Positions 1-10,070 of a stretch of 64,000 bases of DNA are shown here, piece after piece. The first letter of the stretch is position 1, and every line of letters starts with the position of its first letter. This DNA comes from Dermanyssus gallinae (taxonomy: Eukaryota > Arthropoda > Arachnida > Mesostigmata > Dermanyssidae): the NCBI GenBank assembly GCA_003439945.1, contig QVRM01005222.1, positions 27,501 to 91,500 of the forward strand. The letters run 5' to 3'. The position numbers and the translations under genes are program-made. The notes beneath the pieces are model-generated. The model was not told the origin of the DNA and searched no databases. It worked only from the letters and a program-made list of their open reading frames with translations.

Positions 1-2158
1 TAGCTCACTACACTTCGACGCCGTATGGCCGGTCGAAATTGAACGACGTTGCTGGTTGAACACGTCATTAAGTCATCCAGAAAGCAACTGCAAGGCTACA
101 CGCTTTTTAAATCTAGCGTTGACGACTGGGAAGCAGAGGGGGAAATCCAGCAGTCGTTCGTTCGAAATGGTGATGAATCTGCAAGTAAAAGTATCTCTCT
201 CTAAAAAGAAAGTAGTATCCGGAACGTCTTTTTAAACGTTTATCTCAGATAGGCTGAAGAGCAGGGAGCATCTTTGTAGTAGTTGGAAGTAGTGATGGAT
301 CGGCAAGTAAAAGTAGCATTTCCTCTAAAAGAGCGTATTTACGAGTATCTGGAAAATAGTCGAGCTTGTCTCAAACTTCAACGAAGTCGAACTATAACAC
401 TGACATTCGTAGACATACAAAGTACGGCTCACGGAATGCAAACTTACGTAACTATTAAGTTCACCGCGCACATCACCTAATCGTGCTTTTAAAGCTTGTG
501 AAAGCTACAGTTCCTCTGTCTTCATAAGCTACCTCTGGTTCGTACGCCGCATCTGTCGAAACTAAACGTAGTGTTTGAACAAAAATCGCGTAGTTTGAGT
601 TTGGCGATTAAGAAAAATGCCTAAGTAAAATGTATAGTTTTCAGCGGCATTTCCTCTTATCTACGTGATTATGGCTTATACAGCTTTGTTACCGGTTTGT
701 TTAGAAGCTCGACGCCTTATCGGGCATAACGCTTAATGAGAGAAACGACTACATGCCATACAACTTAAGATGCACGGTCGAGGAATACAGCCAAATGAGT
801 TCCGGTTGTCTTAATGCATGTTTTCTAAGACCGTTTTACGGACTGTCATCTATGCAGAAGTGATGATTTTAAAAACTTTCTAGTATTTGTTCACCCGCAA
901 GATCTGAGAACAGGCCGCAACACTTAGCCCCTGAGACACGCAATTGGGCAAGATGGCAGACTATTCGCATTCTTAAGACGCTATTCCGGAGACATACGGA
1001 CGGGCTTTTGAGGAATCCTTAAAAAATTGTGCTGAAGATTCGTACACTAATTAATTATTTACGGACCTTTGTGTTTCGGCAATTGCAATCTAGTATAGGC
1101 TGCAGGCCTTCTGTTTTATGTGTTAGGTTAACCAGGATTGATCATCTCTAGTATCTTTCTGTTCTAGGAAGCTCAATTTCAAATATTGCCTGGCTTTCTG
1201 TGGGCTCAGTCGTACCTGAGAACATGATTTCCATTTTTTTCAATGTTCATCACGGGAATAATATTATGATTTACAAATGATCCGGGCGAAATAGGCCAAA
1301 ACGATCCTCCCGTGTGCATCTAGACCGATACTTGTGCCTAAATGAAGAACGTAACACCTATAAAAAGTAACTAAAAATGTGCTGTATTGTGTGTTGATTT
1401 GTGTATGTACTAAGAAACAACGAGGCAGAACTTAATCATGCTCGTTTTTTGTTTAGGTTTACCTTTCGCAAACATACAAAAAAATTGTGTTATGCGCAAA
1501 TAAGGCAAACAGTGAAAATTGATAACTCGCGTCTATATGCTTAGGTGTTTCCATCCACTAGAATTTATTGTTTGCATAGATAATTTTTCCATTTTAACGT
1601 TAACAATCACCTGACATTTTAGCACAGGCTATTTGTTCAAATAGTTGGCGGTCGTCTGTAACGTAGTCGTTTACCTGATAAATGCTAGTCGCTTTAATCA
1701 GTGTAAATGTGACAGCATGATTTGCATCTTATAGGTTATTTTATTTAATAATTTTTTCGAACATTTATCTTAGAGTAGTGTACTCGCATTTCACAACGTA
1801 GAGTCGCATTTTACAACGTCTATACGAGCCCTATGACAAGAACATCCATCAAGAATGTGTGCTTGTTGTTCAGTCAGTGGCAGTCTGTGCGACATGGGCA
1901 ATGTGTATAATCGTCGCGACCAGCGATATGGCTCCAATTTGCTTGTCAACCGTCAACCATCTGTCAGCGCGGTACAGTACGGTTCCGTGTGAGGTGGTTT
2001 AATTCGTTATGGGTTTATCAGTACAGACGTCGAGAGCTGTTTTGCTATATCAGCCGTCAAGCTGTGGTAGAATTCGGCAAAGAAGAAATTGTGTCAGCAA
2101 ACGCTTCTAACACGGGTTGCACTCGCTAGATATTTACTCAATACGCCCACGTAGCCGC
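1..2158. other. AT-rich spacer, no gene recognised
   Basis: Only short open frames of 65 codons or fewer occur here and none resembles a known family. I see no tRNA-like boxes, long inverted repeats or simple repeats before the TA tract at 2159. This may be intergenic or intronic sequence. Confidence 0.6.
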
Positions 2159-2326
<168 letters not shown>

Positions 2327-2724
2327 CAAGGCTTGATCCATCTTCCAACGTCGGCAGTTGCTCACCGCCGGCTGCCACTCACAGCAACAAGGCACCTCCC
2401 AAAGCTCGTGACATTTACAGATTGGACACAGAACCTATCACCCCAAAGACACGGCACGTCTCACGACATGCTAAGATGTGCTGTGGAGGTAGAGCCAATT
2501 AATTATTGCCACACATCTTCCCGCCCCTCTTCGCTGTTATGGCAGCGTTCGGCAAACGTTACGGGCTATACGGAAACAAAAAATAAGAGCCAAATCCAAT
2601 GCTAGCTATTTTCACTGGCTTTTGCAATCAAACAACCTAAATTCTCATAAGTCGGTTCGAGAGAACGGTACATAAGTAGAGTGCTGTCTGTTTATAACGC
2701 GCAACTACTCCGCAAGAGACTGAT

Positions 2725-2747
2725 TATATATATATATATATATATAT
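2725..2747. repeat. (TA)n microsatellite, short
   Basis: Eleven or so uninterrupted TA units. The 2327-2724 interval between the two tracts is a mixed-composition spacer with no recognisable gene. Confidence 0.95.
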
Positions 2748-2894
2748 TGCTCCTGGCGGTCTGTCCTGTTTATTCACTATTTGCATGACGCACAGCCTTA
2801 CCTCAGGTACACAGGACGGCCATTCTCGCAACTCACTGTGCGCGTTCCTTCCAGTAGCTCAACCCCTGCCGTGCACAATTGCCCACACTGCTCC

Positions 2895-3232
2895 AACGCT
2901 AGCCCTCGCAATGACTGCCAGCATTTGCAATGAATGTGACACGCCGATCACTTTTCACCAGGTTCTTTTATCATGTCGATGAGTTCGGCCGTGATTGCAG
3001 TCTTTGCGGGGGTGGTCTCGGGTCACTATTCAACTTCACCCCCCGACTTCACGAAAATGAGCACTCCACTTTCTCACTGAATCGTCGGATACACAGTTTG
3101 TCCCGTATACGGGCACCGCCGTACATTGAATATCGGCCGGTTGAACACCTTCCGCTGTCCGAGATCTGATAACACCTCGCTGCTTCTCAGTTGTCAAATT
3201 TTGTAATAGAAGCACCGCAATGTCCTCACACG
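2895..3232 (-). pseudogene. Mariner-family transposase, N-terminal fragment, decayed
   Basis: On the minus strand, a segment reading EKQRGVIRSRTAEGVQPAD, then YGTNCVSDDSVRKWSAHFRE, resembles the first helix-turn-helix of a mariner transposase. After two in-frame stops, a second stretch near 3010-2960 (KTAITAELIDMIKE, then degenerate DRRVT-like sequence) resembles the start of the second DNA-binding helix set. No catalytic DDE part is visible, so only the DNA-binding half survives. It is a different lineage from the mariners at 12.6 and 54.9 kb, judged by sequence around the HTH. Stops and frameshifts show it is non-functional. The family assignment rests on motif memory, not on a search. Confidence 0.6.
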
Positions 3233-3360
3233 CGCCATGTTGCGCCAATCGGACGAAACACACCATTGCTGCCTGCTTCTCTTCTCCGTCATGTACAGTG
3301 TGCCCACATATGCGCGCAACTACATCGGACAAGCGGCTTTTTGCGGCCTTTTTTCGATGC

Positions 3361-3395
3361 CTCACTACATTGCCCGAAATCGGCAATGTAGTGAG
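3361..3395. repeat. Perfect 14-bp inverted repeat (hairpin)
   Basis: CTCACTACATTGCC at 3361-3374 and its exact reverse complement at 3382-3395 flank a 7-base loop (CGAAATC). It lies next to the mariner remnant but matches no terminus I can define. The remaining sequence to about 3800 shows no recognisable gene. Confidence 0.9.
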
Positions 3396-3860
3396 CCAAC
3401 CAAACTTTGACGGGTTTGATTGTTACGACGTTTCGTACCTTTTCATTTAAACATCTCTTAAATGTTTTGACTTGTCGGGCTAGGGCAGGTGCCCCAAATG
3501 TTGCTATCATAGCCGATTTAGCCGAAATCATGTATCTAATTGTGTTTCGCATGAGCGGGCGCTGGCGAACACCGGCCTTCTCGAGGATCCTAAGTTTTCT
3601 CGATCGCCGCTTTGGCATCTCCTGGAACATTCATAATGATCACATAATTTCTGTTTTCCAGTTTTATTTAACTCATAACGGTGTGTAAACAAATCATTGT
3701 ATCTCGGTGAACGTGACGACAAACTAGATCAGCCCTAGGTTCAGACCTGGTGTCGACTACTTGGATAAGGTGCCAAGCACAGCCGTGGTGTTACCACGTT
3801 GTATATTAATGATGCCAATGGAGCGACAATTGTCTCCCGAGAACGTGTACGACGTAAATG

Positions 3861-6316
3861 TTACTCAATCTCGTAAAGAGTGGGCTGAGACCACATTAGC
3901 AGTGTGCCCCGGACGGACGCAGCATTCCCGCGTTGAACGTCGAGATCGAGACGTTGTCTCAAGAAACCTGCAGATCGCTTATCACCAGTTGCCAGGTTTA
4001 ACTGCTCACCGACTCTGTGGAGAAGTTTGCGGGTGATGTTGCCTGGGCCGCCCAGGGTTTCAAATGCTAGCGGCTGAAACTCATGTGGGTACCCGATGGA
4101 AGCGTATTTGGCAAGCTTCCTTGTCTCGGCTAGACTGCCAGCGTAGCCTGCCGAGACCGCCCCGCCACCGACCATTGAAGATGCTAATGAGTCGGTGACT
4201 GTGGCGTCCCAAACAAGCATCTTTCCCCTACTGAAAGGGGTAAGGGTCATCCCATCTGGGCGCTTACCATCTACGGCGGAGAGACCTTGGGGCTCTAGAA
4301 TGCAGGAATATCCGCATGATCGAAGCGCTCGGCTGAAGGTGTCATTAATACCGGCATGTCTGGCCCGCCGTACGGCGCTTATGAAGCACGATAAACCGTG
4401 ATGTGCTAATTTGTCTACAGGTTGACCGCATCTGCATTGATGAGGAGTGACGAGGTCACAGCCAAGACGAAGACCTGTCGCAATTCTTGTTGTTTCATTG
4501 TCCAGGAGAGTGCCCAGTGGGGCGCTGGGAACTGCATGCAACCAAGCTCCGGATCCCTTGGCCGCGACCGCTTGAAGGCGAGCCTTCGTGGAGTTGTCGG
4601 CAGCACCTGCGAGTAAGCTGCAATACGCTTCGTCGTATAAGAACGCGCTCCAGTCCCGCTGGCTCAAAGAGTTATCCGGAACGCCCATACTGTCTTTAGT
4701 TCTTCATGTAAGCGTCCCTTGAGTTCGTTGTACTGAACAATACCGGCCTCGTCTAATAGTGCGGTGGCGTTGCTCTCTGACCGGAAGAGGGAAGAGACTA
4801 TCGCTGGCCCAGCCAAGACGAGCGGATACGGGATCCCCAGGCCCCCCTTCGAGATTGGTAGTTAAGCCTGCTTTCGAGCGGAAGGTGTCAGCGATAGATT
4901 GAGAAGAGACTCGAGGCTGTTCACAGTCAACTCGTTCAATGCACGCAGATCATCTACTTGTTCTGTTAGGTTCGCTCCGCGGAGAAGATGGGTGACCCTG
5001 GTAGCTGAAAACGAAGATCGGAGTAAGATAAGGGCGCGGTGGGCACCAAGCGGGGCGAGGTTGTCGGCGACGTCCTTTAGCTTGTTTTGCCACTTTGCCA
5101 GTGCGCGCGTGAGCCCTTGCGGTTGAAGCGGGACTCCCAGCAGCTCCAGGTAGCAGTCAAGTGTTACTTTACATCCCGGCAATAAGGTCTGTAGAGTGTC
5201 AAGGTCAGGAGTCTGTGTGCTGCTGCCTGTCGCATAAATCTCGCATTTCTCTGGGTTTAGTTCTAAACCCGAGCTTGCACGAAAATCAAGCACGCGCCGA
5301 GCGTCGTCAGCAACTATGTCCGCATCGCCTCCTAGCACGCCATCATCAAGGTACCAAACATTCAGCGGGCTGTTAAGGGAGTCGACTAGGTCTTTAATGC
5401 TTAGGCAAAATAAAAGGGGAGCCAAAGGATCACCTTGTTGTAGCCCCGTAGCCGAAGCTATGACATCATCTGGGAGAACCAAGCAGGAGGCGTTACGGTA
5501 CGCCTGGTTAAAGTAATGCGATAACTGGGGACAATGCTTTAAGACCGCCTTTAAGAGATAGTCCCGTCTTACAGAGTTAAAAGCGTTTTTAAAATCCAGT
5601 TTTACAAGGACCCCAGGGAGCGTGCGTGAATCAATAAAAGCTCGGGTGGCGTGAATAGCGGCCTCAGCCCCTGCTGGTGTGGCAAACCCAAGCTGGTGTA
5701 AGCCCATCGCCTCGCGAATCGTCTCCCTGGTTCGATTACAGGCCATTTTTGCAGCCAGCCTGCGCAAGGTAGAGGAGCATGCAATCGGCCTTACCGACCC
5801 GTCTTTCTTCTGTAAGGCGAAAAGCCTTGCCCCAAAGATTATGGGCAGTAGTTGAGGTGGGGAGGTGGAGAATTCACGTAGATTGTGACGGATAATAACG
5901 GAGAGCGATTGTGCGTCGTTGCGAGTCGTAGGAAGGCGGATAATCACTGGCACGAAGGAGAGGAGCGCACCCCATGCAATGACGTTATTATTGGCTGAAA
6001 CTCCCAATAGGACCTTTGTTAGAGCTTCCGCTACCTGTTTCCGTACCGCTTTCGGGACGATCCTTAAGAGTCTCAACCTCTTCGCTGCACCCTGAATATT
6101 TTCGATGATACGGGCGGGCTGCTGTGTGTTATTATCGATCGGCATGGGCGAAAGTAGAGATAAATTAGTAGAACTTGATGGGTGTTTGGCTGTTATGTGT
6201 CTAGTGAGTCCTCTTCTTGTGTATAACCCGTTGCAGAAGAGACAGGCTATTCGCTCTGACTTAGTCGACAACCCTGACTCGCCACTGGCTATATTATTTG
6301 ATATATGTTCCGCCAT
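3861..6316 (-). pseudogene. RLE-1 ORF2: zinc finger + reverse transcriptase + restriction-like endonuclease (broken)
   Basis: ORF2 starts at the ATG overlapping the ORF1 stop. Residues 25-45 form a C2H2 finger (C25, C28, H40, H45). Reverse transcriptase motifs follow: A (KLDFKNAFN, about 239-247), B (GLQQGDPLAPLLF, about 291) and C (YLDD, 322-325). A TAA near 4862 interrupts the frame where copy 2 has CAA (QLP[I/M]SK context). A 4-nt deletion near 4695 then shifts the frame. The C-terminal part (4688-3861) has a Cys-His cluster (CRCG...HHGLSC) and the endonuclease signature KRPDG...WDATV followed by KLAKY. This is the PD-(D/E)xK-type nuclease of R2/R4/NeSL-class elements, which nicks target DNA for reverse transcription. 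About 140 residues between finger and RT, present in copy 2, are deleted near 5868. Confidence 0.85.
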
Positions 6317-7539
6317 TATTGCATTATGTGTTTAAGACTTTCCAACACTGGTAGTAGCTGCAGAAGGGGTTCTAAAACCACCACTAGGGCTCTAAGTTGA
6401 CCTAACAGGTCAGAACCGCCCCCTGACACGACTTGCGACAAAAGAGTTACAGCGTCGGCCGTGGTCAGGTTTGACCGCGCGGATTTGGGTGTTCGACGCG
6501 CCGGGGTGCGTGCTAATCGCCGCCTTGGAGCGAGCACCCCTTTGTTGGCGTAGGGTCTCCCCGTGCGCTTTTTAAGCTTCTTGGCGGAAAGTGGCCAGGG
6601 TGCAGGTAGTAGCAGCTGCGGGTTAGGGTCTTCGGGCGACTGGGTAATCCCGCGAACAACATTGGCGTACGTAAGTTGCCCACTTGGATGTTGCGACGTG
6701 GCGTCTAATCCAGATGTGGGGGTTATTCGACTGCTGGTGATCTCCGCAGTTGGGTGTGTTACCCGAACCTGCTGCAGGGTTCTGGCTTCAAGGAACAATC
6801 TGTTTCTTTCTCTGAGATAGGCCAGACGGGGGCAGGACGGCGAGCCAGACGGGTGAGCACCCCGACAATTGATACACTGTGTCTGGTTGGTGCAGCTTGC
6901 GGCAAGGTGGCCTTGACTGCCGCACTTTCTGCAGACTTGCTGTTGCATGCAACGTTCCGCGAAATGTCCAGGCCGTAGGCATTTGTAACAAAGCTTAGGC
7001 TGGTCGGGTTCAAGCACGACATGGTGTGACTGGAATCCCAAGAATATTGAAGTGGGCGGTTGTCGGGTAAACAACAGAGTTACTTTGCCCAATGGGATCC
7101 TAGCCCCAGAGTGAAGCCGCGTAAGTCGTTTTACATAGACGACACCCAGCGGTATTAGCTCCTTCAAAATTTCTTCCTCTGTAAGGCAAGTTGGAACTCC
7201 TTGAATTGTCGCCCTGAATGTCGATAATGATGGGCAGTGGGCTGACACCAAGAAGTCTCCGAGTTTAGTTACCGGTAGCAGCTTCTGAGTAGATTCTATA
7301 TCAGGAAGCCACACTATGATCGACTTTCTGTCCCCGGATATCTTGGACTTGGACGACAAGACGTGGTATGCCGAACTCGTTTCACATTGTGTATCCGTGT
7401 CCGTCGTCGCAGTAGGTCCGATGTTTGCAGTCGTTCTCGTTGTTGGATGTTCGTTGGGCACGGGAGACGCACACTGTCGTAGGCGAGCTATGTCCAGGGT
7501 TGGCGGAGGCGGCTGCTTTTCCGAGTCGTCAGGTGGCAT
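6316..7539 (-). CDS. RLE-1 ORF1: gag-like protein with three zinc knuckles
   Basis: An uninterrupted frame of about 407 residues from the first ATG (7539-7537, context AAAATGC). The frame is open further upstream but begins there only with GTG. The N-terminus is Pro-rich (DDSEKQPPPP). A middle region (FRATIQGVPTCLTEEEI and following) resembles the RRM-like part of jockey/I-type ORF1 proteins. Three Cys knuckles follow: CYKCLRPGHFAERC, CRKCGSQGHLAASC and CINCRGAHPSGSPSC. The C-terminal third is basic (KKLKKR, ARTPARRTPKSAR) and ends in a Leu-rich helix-like stretch. Such proteins bind element RNA and chaperone target-primed reverse transcription. The stop TAA (6318-6316) shares its last A with the ATG of ORF2, so ORF2 is probably made by termination-reinitiation. 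No disabling change is visible in this ORF. Confidence 0.85.
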   Translation of the reverse strand: MPPDDSEKQPPPPTLDIARLRQCASPVPNEHPTTRTTANIGPTATTDTDTQCETSSAYHVLSSKSKISGDRKSIIVWLPDIESTQKLLPVTKLGDFLVSAHCPSLSTFRATIQGVPTCLTEEEILKELIPLGVVYVKRLTRLHSGARIPLGKVTLLFTRQPPTSIFLGFQSHHVVLEPDQPKLCYKCLRPGHFAERCMQQQVCRKCGSQGHLAASCTNQTQCINCRGAHPSGSPSCPRLAYLRERNRLFLEARTLQQVRVTHPTAEITSSRITPTSGLDATSQHPSGQLTYANVVRGITQSPEDPNPQLLLPAPWPLSAKKLKKRTGRPYANKGVLAPRRRLARTPARRTPKSARSNLTTADAVTLLSQVVSGGGSDLLGQLRALVVVLEPLLQLLPVLESLKHIMQ

Positions 7540-7637
7540 TTTGATGGCTCTTTGCTGCAAGTTCTCGTAGTAGCCGACTTGATAGTTGGCCGAATTATAT
7601 TTAAGCACTGTGGTACGCTCCCACTAAAAAAAAAAGT

Positions 7638-7720
7638 TCACTGCGGGTTTCGAACTGAGACCTTGGGCTGGCAGCTCGTTGCGCTACCGCCTCGGCCGTG
7701 TGCTCTGTTGCCACCAACGC
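7638..7720 (-). repeat. tRNA-like sequence with T10 run just upstream of RLE-1
   Basis: On the minus strand, GGCGGTAGCGCAACGAG resembles an A box and TCAGTTCGAAACCC a B box (7662-7645). A run of ten T residues follows at 7635-7626, like a Pol III terminator. The T stem pairs poorly (5' side CTCAG against CCCGC), so this is a decayed tRNA-derived sequence or SINE head, not a convincing tRNA gene. It ends about 90 bases upstream of the RLE-1 ORF1 ATG and lies on the same strand. Confidence 0.5.
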
Positions 7721-7764
7721 ACACCTTAGCGTGTGGCTCGCACGCACGATCGTTGCCACATGTA

Positions 7765-9043
7765 AACAAAGATGATCTGCACTTCTGTCAATAGAACGAA
7801 CACGAATAGCCCGACGCGCTAATGGATATTACTCCTAGGCACGACCTGGGCTATAGAAACACTTCAGGACCTACAATGCACAGCGCTCAGAACTCTGCAG
7901 CTCCGACAATTACTGTGCTAAGAATCACTGTAGATGAGACACTCAAACTTGTTAAATGCAACCAATTTAGAAGAGCACATCAACAGCACGACCGCTCTTC
8001 ACGAAATCGAACGCGAAAAAAACATACCACGTTGTATATATTCAATGACAGCATTTGCCTGAAAAATTTTACCAGCGCGTAGATCCCCGTGGTCAATCTG
8101 AGACACTTGCATACCTTAGTAATAACTCCCTCAGTATTTATTAAATAGTGGTCATTTTACCTGGGCCATCTGAGGTCTCACAGGCAAAAGGTCGAAAATG
8201 CATAGAGTCCCCGATAGATGCATACGTTCTAATACATTGATCATGCTCTTTGTCTGCGCAGTGGTTCTGGCCCGTTCCAGCTATTTCGCGTGCAGCTACT
8301 TTTGTTTCAAGAGTTTCTACTCTTATTGATTTTATTTTTTCGTCAATGCCTCGACGATTGCCAGCATTTCAGTAGGCACCCTTGCGATTTTGATCTCCAG
8401 GTGGTTAATTTTGATGACAACTATAGATCCTTTATGATTGTGATGCTACTCTTTATAGCAGCCAAGTCAACAACAAGCAAGTCCATTTTCTCAGCTGAGA
8501 TTCTAAAATGGATTGGTTTGTGAAGTCGTCTGTGGAAGTGAACGAGCGGTGGGCGGGGCTTATGATACCATAACACGTGAGATAAACAATTGAAGTGAGT
8601 TTACAGTCCACACAAAAGATGCACGTATTAGCCGTGGCCGCAAACACAGTTTGCGAGTAACCGATAGTTCTACTTTAGCATATAAAAAATATTTTGGAAT
8701 ATATTTTGAAAGCCAGATATTCGCTTTATTAGCAGGCTTGAGAGTGCCTCGCGCATGCGTTTCTCTTTAGCGGCGTCGGGGGTTCAGGACGCGCGTTTGT
8801 GGCTTCTATATGCCTGTCTTATATGCTATTGGGCTCGAGTGTTTTTGTACTAGTCCGGAGGCTTGTGTTCGTTTATACTAGATCTTTTACGAAAGCGTTT
8901 TTGAAGGCAATAGGGCCAACGAATCGGAATCTGTAGATACTCAGAACGATACCCTCCGCTTAGTCCAACGTAGAAATAAATAACTTTTACTGGCAAAACA
9001 AGCGTCAACGTTGCCAAGCACCCGTATCGCTCAAGTAAATACC

Positions 9044-9046
<3 letters not shown>
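7765..9046. other. Spacer, no gene recognised
   Basis: Open frames are under 90 codons and carry no recognisable motif. Composition is mixed, with no tandem repeats of note. Confidence 0.55.

Positions 9047-9074
<28 letters not shown>
9047..9074. repeat. (TA)n microsatellite
   Basis: Fourteen TA units, uninterrupted. Confidence 0.95.
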
Positions 9075-9076
<2 letters not shown>

Positions 9077-9438
9077 AAAACAAATGCATATCTCTCTTTA
9101 TATTTACATTAGTGTCTATTACTTGGCTATGAAATCCAGAGATTTTTCGTAAGACGACATAGCCGAGACTACCTACCTGTCTCCAAAAATAGGAGACCTA
9201 CAATGCAGCTTGCTGCTCACTGACTGCATGAATGTTGAAACAAACTCTGCCTTTTTACTACTCAACAGAGACTACTGTGCTGGTCTTGCCGTAATGCCGG
9301 CATTGCCCTTGTCTATGAAGTTTGCTCCTGTCAACGGCTGATAAGAACGAGGCAACGCAGTCATTTTGCTGTCACTAGAAATGATGCCATAGCCTGGCTT
9401 AAAGGGCAGCTAGTGATATATGCGCGTGTGCAGACGAA

Positions 9439-9440
<2 letters not shown>

Positions 9441-9473
<33 letters not shown>
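9441..9473. repeat. (TA)n microsatellite
   Basis: About sixteen uninterrupted TA units. The sequences either side (9075-9440 and 9474-9834) show no recognisable gene. Confidence 0.95.
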
Positions 9474-9476
<3 letters not shown>

Positions 9477-9834
9477 TAAACACTATTTATTTGTTTATAC
9501 CCGGGCTGGGTAAATGTGGTTATGTTATTAGTTCACACTGCTACAAAGGATTTCAAAACAACCATAATTTTAGCGTTTTGAGAGTTATGCTATGAATCGA
9601 ACCGCCGGATATATCGCGGCGTCGTATCTATAACATTTGCTTTAGATTAACATCCGCATCGGTATCTACCCTCTGGGTCACTAAAGCCCTCCACGCTGCA
9701 TAGAACATGATGAAATTCGTTAGTTGCAAAGGCCGTTGCTAGGTGTCAATCTCTCACCCCGCTAGCCCGCCATTCAGTGCTCCAAATTGCTGCTGTTTCA
9801 TAAAATAACACTCTGCATAGTACGCATTTATATT

Positions 9835-10018
9835 TATTTATATAACTTTTTATGTTAGCACTTTGGAGTGAACAATTGTCTCCACGCGAACGTGTAGTTC
9901 TCTAACCCAGGATTAGCCGTGTTCGACAATGTGCCCCAAACAGATGCTGCGTTTCCTGGTTGAATGTCGAGCGACAGCCTCTGACGCAAAAAATCCGATG
10001 CTCTCGAGTCTCCCGTGA

Positions 10019-10022
<4 letters not shown>
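9835..10022 (-). mobile_element. RLE-1 3' fragment, 5'-truncated directly at (TA)n
   Basis: A fragment of about 190 bases. The coding part (GDSRASDFLRQRLSLDIQPG, then NAASVWGTL) matches the extreme C-terminus of RLE-1 ORF2 (GDKRSAGFLRQRLDLDVQRG in copy 1). It continues into a 3' UTR containing GGAGACAATTGT and GTTATATAAATAAATA. On its 5' side the homology stops exactly at the TA tract starting at 10023. The 3' UTR (ACTCCAAAGTGCTAACATA) is closer to the 41.69-kb fragment than to copies 1 and 2, suggesting a second subfamily. Confidence 0.85.

Positions 10023-10066
<44 letters not shown>
10023..10066. repeat. (TA)n microsatellite abutting RLE-1 fragment
   Basis: Twenty-two uninterrupted TA units forming the 5' boundary of the truncated RLE-1 fragment. 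Confidence 0.95.

Positions 10067-10070
<4 letters not shown>

Larger units (their letters stand above)
3805..7640 (-). mobile_element. RLE-1 non-LTR retrotransposon, copy 1 (two ORFs, nearly full length)
   Basis: This minus-strand element of about 3.8 kb contains gag-like ORF1 (7539-6316), a TAATG junction, and ORF2 (6316-3861). ORF2 carries a C2H2 finger, reverse transcriptase and an R2-type restriction-like endonuclease. The 3' UTR (CGTTCTCGGGAGACAATTG region, about 3860-3805) is shared with copy 2 at 59.90-59.97 kb and, more distantly, with the fragments at 9.84 and 41.69 kb. Compared with copy 2 it lacks about 425 nt of ORF2 near 5868, and carries one nonsense change and a 4-nt deletion. 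Its 5' end reaches the ORF1 start, so it is the least truncated copy here. Element limits are approximate because no target duplication was found. Confidence 0.85.

Noticed and set aside
9575..9605. B-box-like GGTTCGATTCAT on the minus strand
   Set aside because: No A box at proper spacing and no cloverleaf.
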